A DNA stretch of 6,490 bases from an uncultured Bacilli bacterium (GTDB lineage Bacteria > Bacillota_I > Bacilli_A > RF39 > UBA660). Below, piece by piece: positions 1 to 6,035 of this stretch (the first letter of the stretch is position 1; every line of letters starts with the position of its first letter). Below the pieces are notes generated by a model. That model was not told the origin of the DNA. It ran no database searches and worked only from the letters and a program-made list of their open reading frames with translations. Location of the stretch: positions 1 to 6,490 of the forward strand of contig CAKPDJ010000063.1 of assembly GCA_934148875.1 (NCBI GenBank). Reading direction: 5' to 3'. The position numbers were made by a program, and so were the translations under genes.

Positions 1-881
1 TAATAAAAACGTTAGCAGAAAATGGAGATGAGAAGACATATACAGTTAAGGTTAATAGGAAAAAATCTGCATCATTATTAAAAAATGAAATAATGAAAAA
101 TAAAATAATTACCACAACACCAACATTAACAACGTCAAGTAATAATACAAGTGATGAAGATGGATTATATAAATCAACTGATACTAATACAGGAGATGCA
201 ACTTATTATTTTAGGGGCAATGTAGAGAATAATTATGTATCATTTGCAGGTTTTACATGGAGAATAGTTAGAATTAATGAAGATGGAACAATACGTTTAA
301 TAATGCAAGATGGAATTAATAATAATACTAAATATCAGTTTAGTTCCAAAAATTATATGTATTATTCTGATAGTACTATTAAATCACTGTTAACTAATTG
401 GTATAATACTAATATTGTATCAAAAAATTATAATAGTTATGTTGCTAGTGGAAATTATTTTTGTGAGCAATCAAAAGTTAAATATGATAGATCTGATGTT
501 ACTACTGGACAGTCTGATGCCGTTACTTATGTGAATTATACTCCTGATTTTAAATGTGTTACTGATGGCAATAGTAAGGGAGTAGTTAGTGATTTCGTAG
601 GTTTGATTACTTATGATGAAGTTTCTTATGCTGGTGGTTATTTTGATAAGGATAATAGTACAATTTATTTAAATACAGGTAGATATTTTTGGACTATGAC
701 TCCTGTTGGTTTAGTAAGAAATAGTTATTATAGCCAATGGTGTGTAACATCTTCTGGTAGTATTAGTGGTAGTGGATCCGGTGATAGTTCTAATAATACT
801 GTTAAACCTGTAATCAACCTTAAATCAGATGTCAAAGCGACAGGCTCAGGAACAAGCTCTGACCCTTATGTAATTCAATAA
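1..881 (+). CDS. Secreted or surface protein, C-terminal part (5' end outside window)
   Basis: The reading frame is open from base 3 with no stop, so this is the 3' end of a longer gene. The ATG at 93 has no ribosome binding site before it and is probably internal. About 292 residues are visible. Numbering from that Met, there is a Thr/Ser/Asn-rich linker (1-35), then a globular part holding FAGFTWRIVRINEDGTIRL (51-69), NYFCEQ (121-126), VGLITYDEV (169-177), YFWTMTP (198-204) and the C-terminal KPVINLKSD and SGTSSDPYV. From memory this matches a family of extracellular proteins found in many copies in gut Firmicutes/RF39-like genomes, some with a prepilin-like N-terminus; I cannot check this here. 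Cysteines at 124, 155 and 217 could form a disulfide. No LPXTG motif or C-terminal membrane segment is present, so any anchor must be N-terminal. Function unknown. The frame is certain; the family assignment is moderate. Confidence 0.8.
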   Translation, partial: IKTLAENGDEKTYTVKVNRKKSASLLKNEIMKNKIITTTPTLTTSSNNTSDEDGLYKSTDTNTGDATYYFRGNVENNYVSFAGFTWRIVRINEDGTIRLIMQDGINNNTKYQFSSKNYMYYSDSTIKSLLTNWYNTNIVSKNYNSYVASGNYFCEQSKVKYDRSDVTTGQSDAVTYVNYTPDFKCVTDGNSKGVVSDFVGLITYDEVSYAGGYFDKDNSTIYLNTGRYFWTMTPVGLVRNSYYSQWCVTSSGSISGSGSGDSSNNTVKPVINLKSDVKATGSGTSSDPYVIQ

Positions 882-883
882 AT

Positions 884-922
884 AAAAAAGCTCTAGTTGG
901 TACGAACTAATTAGAGTTTTTT
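884..922 (+). terminator. Rho-independent terminator after the surface protein gene
   Basis: An 11-bp stem pairs CTCTAGTTGGT (891-901) with ACTAATTAGAG (906-916), with two G-U pairs and the loop ACGA. It is flanked by an A-run (884-889) and six T (917-922). The A/T flanks may also let it work on the minus strand. It starts 2 bases after the stop codon. Confidence 0.88.
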
Positions 923-932
923 CATAATTTCC

Positions 933-986
933 CACAATATTTTAATATTTCTTTCACATTTATATTATAAACTGATATTGTGAAAG
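933..986 (+). repeat. Two overlapping inverted repeats (mutually exclusive hairpins)
   Basis: CACAATAT (933-940) is the exact reverse complement of ATATTGTG (975-982). CTTTCACA (951-958) is the exact reverse complement of TGTGAAAG (979-986), extendable through T950-G987, T949-A988 and T948-A989. The right arms share 979-982, so an RNA could form only one of the two at a time. The second would bury the start of the strong SD at 983-994. In such AT-rich DNA the first could be chance; the second is more persuasive. Confidence 0.45.
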
Positions 987-1108
987 GAAGTGATGACGAA
1001 AAACAGTAAATAACTAAATAACATACTTAATAAAATTTATAAATAAAATACCATATTATAAAATTGTTTGATTGGAGAGTGAAGAATATAGAAAATATAA
1101 ATAAATAA

Positions 1109-1135
1109 TGTTATACTAACATAAACAGGTGGTGA
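1109..1135 (+). promoter_or_regulatory. Extended -10 promoter and RBS of the response regulator gene
   Basis: TGTTATACT (1109-1117) is an extended -10 element (TG-n-TATACT). No good -35 sits 16-18 bases upstream, as is usual when the TG extension is present. A start near 1124 would leave a leader of about 16 nt. The RBS AGGTGGTGA (1127-1135) closely fits the 16S 3' end and precedes the ATG at 1140. Inferred from consensus only. Confidence 0.65.
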
Positions 1136-1139
1136 CAGT

Positions 1140-1802
1140 ATGAAAATAGCTTTAGTAGAAGATGAAGTTGATTTATCAAACTTAATAAAATTATATTTAG
1201 AAAAGGAAAATTATGAAGTAGTTCAATTATTTCATGGTATGGATGCTATAAATTATATTGCTAACAATAACCAAATTCATTTATGGATACTAGATATAAT
1301 GCTAGGTGATGATATAAGTGGTTATGATATAATTAAAAAAATTCGTGAAATAGATGCCAGTGTTCCTGTTATTTTTACTTCAGCTAGAGATCAAGATTTA
1401 GATAAAATAATAGGTTTAGAATTAGGAAGTGATGATTATATTACTAAACCGTATTCACCAAAAGAATTAGTGCTTAGAGTAAACAATATAATTAAAAGAG
1501 TATATAAAGAAAATGAAGCAAACAGTTTAATTTATCTTGATTACAAAATTGATACTAGTAGAAGATTGGTATATGAAAATAATAAAGAAATAAAATTAAC
1601 TACTCTTGAATACGATTTATTATTGCTACTTCTTAACAACAAAAATAAAAGTTTTTCCAGAGATGAAATCTTAAATGATGTTTGGGGAGACGATTATTTT
1701 GGAAGTGACCGTGTAGTTGATGATTTAATAAGAAGACTTAGACGAAAAATGAAAAAACTTAATATAAATACAGTTTACGGATATGGATATCGTTTATCAT
1801 GA
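1140..1802 (+). CDS. OmpR/PhoB-family DNA-binding response regulator
   Basis: Cytoplasmic transcription factor of a two-component system: the kinase phosphorylates its receiver domain, which then changes DNA binding by the winged helix. The receiver domain spans roughly residues 1-120, with the acidic pocket E7-D8, phospho-acceptor D52 in LWILDIML, the switch threonine T80 and K103 in YITKPYSP. The C-terminal winged helix spans roughly 130-220, with LTTLEYDLLLLL, SRDEILNDVWGDD, the recognition-helix segment RVVDDLIRRLRRKM and the closing wing YGYGYRLS. At 220 residues it has the usual family length and all key residues. The ATG has an excellent RBS at the right distance. Its stop overlaps the kinase start as ATGA, so the two are almost certainly co-translated partners. 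Which genes it controls cannot be told; its own promoter and the neighbouring envelope genes are plausible targets. Confidence 0.96.
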   Translation: MKIALVEDEVDLSNLIKLYLEKENYEVVQLFHGMDAINYIANNNQIHLWILDIMLGDDISGYDIIKKIREIDASVPVIFTSARDQDLDKIIGLELGSDDYITKPYSPKELVLRVNNIIKRVYKENEANSLIYLDYKIDTSRRLVYENNKEIKLTTLEYDLLLLLLNNKNKSFSRDEILNDVWGDDYFGSDRVVDDLIRRLRRKMKKLNINTVYGYGYRLS

Positions 1803-3070
1803 AATATATTAAGAGTAAACTAAGTCATCAATTACTATCAATAATATTAATAGCTTTTAGTACTATTATAATCTCTATGGGTATCATACTGCCTAACACA
1901 ATGTTACCTATTTATGAAAAAAATCTATATAATTATTTGAAACAACCCTTAGACTTCGTTGATGAAGATATAGTTGATAATTCAATCTCAACACAAATAG
2001 CATATGTATATATTTATAATAATGTAATATCTTATAGTGACAATTTTAGCTCCCTAGTTAAAGGAAACAATGTTGAACAGTTTGTTTCCAATATGAAATC
2101 AACTTATGGTAATTTTTATTATCATGGGCAAAAATACTATTATTATACTACTACTAATGATTTAGTAAAAAGAATAGCTTTCACAGATAATAGCTATATA
2201 CTTCAGAGTAAAAATGATTCTTGGCGCAATATTTTTCCTATTATATTTATAACCCTATTGATAGTAGCTCTAATTTTGATTTTTTGGAGTAGTATGGTAG
2301 TAAGAAAGATAGAAAGACTGAAAGATAAAATTGATCACATAGATGATGATAATTATAATCATAAAATAGAAAATAGTTCAGATGATGAAATAAGATCATT
2401 AGAACTAGCTATCGAAGATATGAGAGTTTCCTTAAAAAATCAAGAAGAATATCGTAATCAAATGTATCAAAATATCTCTCATGACTTTAAGACCCCCCTT
2501 ACAGTCATATCATCTTATATAGAAGCAGTAGAAGATGGTGTAGAGGATAGCAATAATGCCTTGAAAATTATTAAAGAACAGACAATAAAACTTGAAAATA
2601 AAGTACACTCCTTACTTTACTTAAACAAATTAGATTATATAAAAAATTTAGAAATATTAGAATTAAAAGAAGTGGATATAGAAAAAATAATTAACACTTC
2701 AGTAGAAAAATTTAAACATAGAAACAATAACATAAAATTTACAGTTAATATATCAAGTCATAGTAATTTTATGGGTACAGATGATTCATGGGAAACAATA
2801 ATTGATAACTTATTAAATAATGCTGTGCGTTATGCTGAGAAAGAAATAAAAATAACTATTAAGAAAAACCAAATTGTAGTATATAATGATGGTCCTAATA
2901 TCAATAGTGATTTAATTGAAGGAATATTTGTCCCTTTTAGAAAGGGTGTTAAAGGCGAATTTGGTTTAGGTTTATCAATAGTTAAAAAGACACTCGCTAT
3001 GATGAAATGCGATATTATAGTAAAAAACCATAGCAAAAAAGGTGTATCATTTATTATATATAAGAAATAA
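1799..3070 (+). CDS. Membrane sensor histidine kinase, partner of the adjacent regulator
   Basis: Sensor kinase of 423 residues in the cell membrane. A short cytoplasmic N-terminus leads to membrane segment 1 (about 10-32). An extracellular domain of about 110 residues follows, rich in Tyr and Asn and without a recognised sensor fold. Membrane segment 2 is at about 146-168, then a HAMP linker (169-220). The dimerisation domain carries phospho-acceptor H228 in NISHDFKTPLTVI. The ATP-binding domain has the N box DNLLNNAVRYA (336-346), G1 box NDGPN (363-367), F box FVPF (377-380) and G2 box GLGLSIVKK (389-397). All catalytic motifs are intact, so it should autophosphorylate and pass phosphate to D52 of the regulator. 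The start lies in the regulator's stop codon (ATGA) with only a weak SD, so translational coupling is likely. The layout resembles Firmicute kinases answering cell-envelope stress, but the signal is unknown. Confidence 0.95.
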   Translation: MKYIKSKLSHQLLSIILIAFSTIIISMGIILPNTMLPIYEKNLYNYLKQPLDFVDEDIVDNSISTQIAYVYIYNNVISYSDNFSSLVKGNNVEQFVSNMKSTYGNFYYHGQKYYYYTTTNDLVKRIAFTDNSYILQSKNDSWRNIFPIIFITLLIVALILIFWSSMVVRKIERLKDKIDHIDDDNYNHKIENSSDDEIRSLELAIEDMRVSLKNQEEYRNQMYQNISHDFKTPLTVISSYIEAVEDGVEDSNNALKIIKEQTIKLENKVHSLLYLNKLDYIKNLEILELKEVDIEKIINTSVEKFKHRNNNIKFTVNISSHSNFMGTDDSWETIIDNLLNNAVRYAEKEIKITIKKNQIVVYNDGPNINSDLIEGIFVPFRKGVKGEFGLGLSIVKKTLAMMKCDIIVKNHSKKGVSFIIYKK

Positions 3071-3071
3071 G

Positions 3072-3104
3072 AAGCAACCAATTGTGGTTGTTTTTATTTT
3101 TTTT
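3072..3104 (+). terminator. Rho-independent terminator of the two-component operon
   Basis: CAACCA (3075-3080) and TGGTTG (3085-3090) form a 6-bp stem with loop ATTG, extendable by G-U and A-U pairs to 3072/3093. A T-run (3091-3095) and a second T-run (3097-3104) follow. It begins just after the kinase stop codon. Confidence 0.85.
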
Positions 3105-3136
3105 AGGTGTTATAATATGTGCTACTGAAAAGGAGA
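3088..3136 (+). promoter_or_regulatory. Promoter and RBS of the sigma factor gene
   Basis: TGTTATAAT (3108-3116) is a perfect extended -10. Seventeen bases upstream is TTGTTT (3088-3093), a 3/6 match for -35 that lies in the descending arm and T-run of the preceding terminator. The expected start is near 3123. The RBS AAAAGGAGA (3128-3136) lies 6 bases before the ATG at 3143 and decides that start. Confidence 0.75.
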
Positions 3137-3142
3137 AATAGC

Positions 3143-3898
3143 ATGGATTTAAGTATAGAGGAATATGTTAATAACTATATAAATATAGTTAAAAAACTAG
3201 TTGGAGATTATATAAAAAAAGTAGGACCAAATATTGAAATGGATGATCTATATTCAACTGGTTTATTAGCCTTAGTTGAGTCATACTATAGTTATGATAG
3301 AGAAAAAGGAGCAATATCTACTCATGTATATAATAGTGTCAGATATTCAATTCTTAATTATATTAGTCAATGCAGTTTTGTAACTTATGTTCCAAAAAAT
3401 GTAGCTCATTATGCTAGAATTGCTTATAACGAAAATAAAAAGCATCTTTTATATAATAATAGACCAGCAACATCAGAAGAATTGAGAAAAGTTTTTGAAG
3501 GTTATAGAAGTTGTCGTAAGTTAAATCTGACTGACGAATTCCTTTTAAATTTACTAAAATTAAATGAGTATCATATAAATCATAGAATATTATCTTATGA
3601 AATGTTAGTTGAAACAGACAATAATAATGATAATGATAATGATAAAAGAGATAAAATATATAGTGCTGACAATGTTGAAGAAGAAGTTATTGATAATACT
3701 ATGCTTGATGAAATATTGGAATATATCGAAACACTTTCTGAAGATGAAAAGTTAATTATTAGACATATTTTTGGTTTGAATAGCTATTCTAAATGTTCAG
3801 TTAGAGAAATTGCTAAAAAAATAAGAGTTACTCATCAAACTGTATGTAACAGGTATAATAAAATTCTTGAAAAAATAAGAGGAAATTTAAATATTTAA
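3143..3898 (+). CDS. Sigma-70 family RNA polymerase sigma factor (regions 2, 3 and 4)
   Basis: A 251-residue alternative sigma factor that should direct RNA polymerase to a subset of promoters. Region 2 (about 4-78) includes the core-binding segment DDLYSTGLLALVESYYSYD (34-52) and the -10 contact part ISTHVYNSVRYSILNYI. Region 3 (about 80-150) begins CSFVTYVPKNVAHYARI and contains NNRPATSEELRKVF. An acidic low-complexity linker (158-186, NNNDNDND) precedes region 4 (about 188-246), with LSEDEKLIIRHIFGLNSYS and the helix-turn-helix VREIAKKIRVTHQTVCNRYNK. It is too short and lacks region 1 to be the housekeeping factor, and having region 3 it is not an ECF sigma. The frame extends to a GTG at 3119, but that codon lies between the -10 and the expected transcription start, so the ATG with its strong SD is chosen. 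No anti-sigma gene is adjacent. Specific family (SigB/F/G/H-like or other) not assigned. Confidence 0.9.
   Translation: MDLSIEEYVNNYINIVKKLVGDYIKKVGPNIEMDDLYSTGLLALVESYYSYDREKGAISTHVYNSVRYSILNYISQCSFVTYVPKNVAHYARIAYNENKKHLLYNNRPATSEELRKVFEGYRSCRKLNLTDEFLLNLLKLNEYHINHRILSYEMLVETDNNNDNDNDKRDKIYSADNVEEEVIDNTMLDEILEYIETLSEDEKLIIRHIFGLNSYSKCSVREIAKKIRVTHQTVCNRYNKILEKIRGNLNI
3626..3643 (+). repeat. Three in-frame AATGAT hexamer repeats
   Basis: AATGAT occurs three times in tandem and in frame, encoding Asn-Asp three times in the acidic linker of the sigma factor. The unit is a multiple of three, so slippage would change linker length without a frameshift. Confidence 0.85.
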
Positions 3899-3926
3899 AT
3901 CTGATTTAGTTGTAAATCAGATTTTT
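3897..3926 (+). terminator. Rho-independent terminator of the sigma factor gene
   Basis: A perfect 12-bp stem pairs 3897-3908 with 3913-3924 around the loop GTTG, ending in a T-run (3922-3926). The 5' arm begins with the last two bases of the stop codon. The core is CTGATTTA / TAAATCAG. Confidence 0.9.
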
Positions 3927-3953
3927 AATTGTATAATAGTAGTAGGATGTGAT
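3910..3953 (+). promoter_or_regulatory. Promoter and RBS of murC
   Basis: TATAAT (3932-3937) is a consensus -10. TTGTAA (3910-3915, 4/6 match) lies 16 bases upstream, inside the loop and 3' arm of the previous terminator. The expected start is near 3944, directly at the RBS AGGATGTGAT (3944-3953), which precedes the ATG at 3958. The leader would be only about 14 nt. Confidence 0.65.
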
Positions 3954-3957
3954 TGTA

Positions 3958-5271
3958 ATGAAATATTATTGTTTAGGAATAAAAGGTTCAGGAATGGCAA
4001 CACTTGCTTGTCTCCTTCATGATTTGGGAAATGATGTATCAGGTTATGATGATGTTACTGATTGGAAATTTACAGAAGTAGGGCTAGATGACAGAAAAAT
4101 TCCTATCTATTATGATGGTAATCATGAACTTGATAAAAATACTATAGTCACTTATTCAAAAGCATTAAGTGAAGAACATAAAGAGTTAAAAAGAGTTAGA
4201 GAACTAGGATTAGAGATAAAGGCATATAATCAAATTATTGGTGAGTTAACAGAACAATTCAAAACTATTTCAGTTTGTGGAACACATGGTAAAACCACAA
4301 CCTCTTCTTTAATTAGTCATGTTCTTGATAACATTTATGGTTGTAACTATTTTATTGGGGATGGTAGAGGTCATGCAAATAAAGATAATGAATTGTTTGT
4401 AATTGAATCTGATGAATTTAATAGACATTTCTTAGCTTATCATCCAACAATAGCAGTTATTACTAATATTGAACTAGAACATACAGAATGTTATAGTGAT
4501 ATAGAGGATATTATTAGAACTTTTGAGAAATTTTCCTATCAAACTAAAGATTTGATAATAGCCTGTGGTGATAACGAAAACATAAAGAAAATAAACTTTG
4601 ATAAAAAAGTAATATATTATGGTCTTAATGAAGAAAATGAGTATGTAGCTAAAAATATTGTTATTAATAAAGATGGTAGCAATTTTGATGTTTATCATAA
4701 TGGTCAATTATTTGGAAACTTTAGTGTGCCATTATATGGAAATCATATGATTTTAGACAGTCTAGCATGTATTATTGCTTGCAACTATCTTGGTGTTTCT
4801 AATGACAAGATAACAGAATTATTTAAAAACTTTCACAATGCTGCTAGAAGATTTGCCGAAGCTACATTTGGTGATATTGTAACTATTGATGATTATGCCC
4901 ATCATCCAACTGAGATTAAAGTAACATTAGAAGCAGCTAGACAAAAGTATCCCGACAAACAGATAGTAGCTGTATTTAAACCCAATACTTACTCTAGAAC
5001 AGCTGCTTTTATCAAAGATTTTGCCAATAGTTTAGGTATTGCTGATAAGGTATTCATGACTGAAATTGACTGTAATCGTGAAAAACAAGAAGACTATCCT
5101 GGTGTTACTTCTCATCTAGTACTTGATAATATTAAAGATGGAGAAATAATTGATGAGGATAGTGTAGATAAACTACTTAAGTATAAAAATGCAGTGATAT
5201 GTTTTATGAGTTGTGCTAGTATTAGTCATCTTAAAGATAAATATGAAGAATTATTAAAAAGTGCTAATTAA
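3958..5271 (+). CDS. murC: UDP-N-acetylmuramate--L-alanine ligase
   Basis: Cytoplasmic enzyme of peptidoglycan precursor synthesis: it joins L-alanine to UDP-N-acetylmuramate using ATP, the first step of the stem peptide. At 437 residues it has the usual MurC length. The N-terminal UDP-binding domain has GIKGSGM (7-13; usual GxGGxGM). The central ATPase has P-loop GTHGKTTT (108-115), the acidic ESDEFN (150-155), NIELEHTECY (170-179) and GNHMILDSLACI (261-272). The C-terminal domain has RRFAE (297-301), DDYAHHPTEI (311-320) and KPNTYSRT (341-348). The usual terminal MGAGDI reads MSCASI here (417-422), and ADHxD reads LEHTE, so the protein is divergent but keeps ATPase residues. Mpl was considered, but YAHHPTEI and PNTYSRT favour MurC. 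The frame also offers a GTG at 3949, but that codon lies inside the SD, so ATG 3958 is preferred. Monocistronic between two terminators. Confidence 0.92.
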   Translation: MKYYCLGIKGSGMATLACLLHDLGNDVSGYDDVTDWKFTEVGLDDRKIPIYYDGNHELDKNTIVTYSKALSEEHKELKRVRELGLEIKAYNQIIGELTEQFKTISVCGTHGKTTTSSLISHVLDNIYGCNYFIGDGRGHANKDNELFVIESDEFNRHFLAYHPTIAVITNIELEHTECYSDIEDIIRTFEKFSYQTKDLIIACGDNENIKKINFDKKVIYYGLNEENEYVAKNIVINKDGSNFDVYHNGQLFGNFSVPLYGNHMILDSLACIIACNYLGVSNDKITELFKNFHNAARRFAEATFGDIVTIDDYAHHPTEIKVTLEAARQKYPDKQIVAVFKPNTYSRTAAFIKDFANSLGIADKVFMTEIDCNREKQEDYPGVTSHLVLDNIKDGEIIDEDSVDKLLKYKNAVICFMSCASISHLKDKYEELLKSAN

Positions 5272-5284
5272 TTAGTACTTTTTT
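5256..5284 (+). terminator. Rho-independent terminator overlapping the murC 3' end
   Basis: The 5' arm (5256-5267, AAAAAGTGCTAA) pairs with 5272-5283 (TTAGTACTTTTT) with one G-U pair. The loop TTAA (5268-5271) contains the murC stop codon. The T-run spans 5279-5284. The symmetry with A- and T-runs could also give termination on the minus strand. Confidence 0.85.
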
Positions 5285-5287
5285 AGT

Positions 5288-5315
5288 TTTTCTATTCATT
5301 TACTAGAATAGGGAG
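5288..5315 (+). promoter_or_regulatory. Possible RBS-sequestering hairpin before the DUF3298 gene
   Basis: CTATTC (5292-5297) is the reverse complement of GAATAG (5306-5311). Pairing can extend through T-G and T-A pairs so that TTTT (5288-5291) covers the RBS GGGAG (5311-5315), which lies 6 bases before the ATG at 5322. No promoter that would leave this RBS in the transcript was found; TAGAAT (5304-5309) is too close to the ATG to serve. Confidence 0.35.
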
Positions 5316-5321
5316 ATTTAT

Positions 5322-6032
5322 ATGAAAAAATATGGTTTAGCTATTTTATTTATCTTATTTATTAGTGCAATTACGTTTTTATTTATAAAGAAAAGCAATA
5401 ACATTTCTTTCTCATCCGTTTCAATTTTAGCTGTTAATCAAATGGAAACCGAAAAGAAAATAATTGATATTGCTCCTGATTATAGCTATAAGGTTAATAT
5501 TCACTACCCATATACTAGTTATAATAATCTAAATCAAGAAATAGAAAAATTAATAAAAAAATATCTAACAGATTTTATGAATGCAGACAAACCATTTTTA
5601 GAAAATCAAGTTTATAGCTTAGATATTACATACGATACATATAAATATAAAAGTATAATAAGCTATGTATTTACCATTTTTATTGATACTGGTGGTGCTC
5701 ACCCTAACACTATTATTGAAACCATTACTTATAACACCAGCAATAATCAATTAATCACAATAGATTATTTATTAAAGGAAAATAATAACATTTTAGATAT
5801 ATTATCAAAGAAAAGTAGAGCGATACTTGCTAAAAATAGCGACTTAAAGCAGGGAAATATTCAAGATATGATATTAGATGGTACACTTCCTAAAAAAGAA
5901 AATTTTAGTAATTTTGCTTTTACTGACAATGGATTACTAGTTTTTTTCAATCGTTACCAAATTGCACCATATAGCTATGGTTCTTTTAATATTATAATTC
6001 CTTATTCTGATTTTGATATTTTAAAGAGGTGA
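5322..6032 (+). CDS. Membrane-anchored DUF4163/DUF3298 (RsiV/PdaC-like) extracellular protein
   Basis: A 236-residue protein with an N-terminal hydrophobic segment (about 5-22) and only four residues before it; no lipobox is seen, so it is a signal anchor or signal peptide with an extracellular body. Residues 45-120 fit a DUF4163-like part (KVNIHYPYTSYNNLNQEIEKLI). From about 120 the DUF3298 hallmarks appear: DTGGAHPNT (122-130), TYNTSNNQLITIDYLL, KKENFSNFAFTDNGLLVFFNRYQIAPYSYG (191-220) and a final hydrophobic strand. Related domains form the extracellular part of B. subtilis RsiV, which binds lysozyme, and part of PdaC, a peptidoglycan deacetylase. Here there is neither a cytoplasmic anti-sigma segment nor a catalytic deacetylase domain, so a binding or sensing role at the wall is only inferred. 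The stop TGA forms part of the RBS of the next gene, implying a two-gene operon. Confidence 0.85.
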   Translation: MKKYGLAILFILFISAITFLFIKKSNNISFSSVSILAVNQMETEKKIIDIAPDYSYKVNIHYPYTSYNNLNQEIEKLIKKYLTDFMNADKPFLENQVYSLDITYDTYKYKSIISYVFTIFIDTGGAHPNTIIETITYNTSNNQLITIDYLLKENNNILDILSKKSRAILAKNSDLKQGNIQDMILDGTLPKKENFSNFAFTDNGLLVFFNRYQIAPYSYGSFNIIIPYSDFDILKR

Positions 6033-6035
6033 TTT

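Larger units (their letters stand above)
923..1139 (+). other. Intergenic leader region upstream of the two-component operon
   Basis: This 217-bp stretch has no convincing gene. It holds overlapping inverted repeats (933-940 with 975-982; 951-958 with 979-986) and a near-perfect Shine-Dalgarno sequence (983-994) followed only by a 6-codon frame, MTKNSK (993-1013). After that comes very A-rich DNA with chance repeats such as TATAAATAAA at 1038 and 1096, then the promoter and ribosome binding site of the response regulator. Binding sites for the regulator itself could lie here, but I see no clear tandem repeats typical of OmpR-type sites. Confidence 0.5.

Noticed and set aside
93..95. ATG 93 as the true start of the surface protein
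   Set aside because: No RBS precedes it and the frame is open upstream to the window edge, so it is treated as internal.
1038..1105. Direct repeat TATAAATAAA as regulator binding site
   Set aside because: Such A/T words are expected by chance here, and the 58-bp spacing does not fit tandem OmpR-type sites.
1079..1108. Short frame starting at GTG 1079 after GGAGAG
   Set aside because: Only nine codons (VKNIENINK), poor spacing, and in A-rich intergenic DNA upstream of the mapped promoter; no support.
2830..3081. 83-codon minus-strand frame
   Set aside because: It lies opposite the kinase ATP-binding domain, which has intact motifs; no RBS or promoter supports it.
3119..3142. GTG start for the sigma factor at 3119
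   Set aside because: It lies upstream of the predicted transcription start and has no RBS; ATG 3143 has a strong SD at good spacing.
3949..3957. GTG start for murC at 3949
   Set aside because: The codon lies inside the SD sequence AGGATGTGAT; ATG 3958 gives normal spacing and a normal MurC N-terminus.
4474..4707. 77-codon minus-strand frame
   Set aside because: It is fully inside murC on the other strand; its Ile/Phe-rich translation is typical of reverse reading of AT-rich coding DNA.
5304..5309. TAGAAT as -10 box of the DUF3298 gene
   Set aside because: A start 7 bases later would remove the RBS at 5311-5315 from the transcript.
5322..6032. RsiV-type anti-sigma factor for the sigma gene at 3143
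   Set aside because: The protein lacks a cytoplasmic anti-sigma region, is in a separate unit, and the sigma is not an ECF type.
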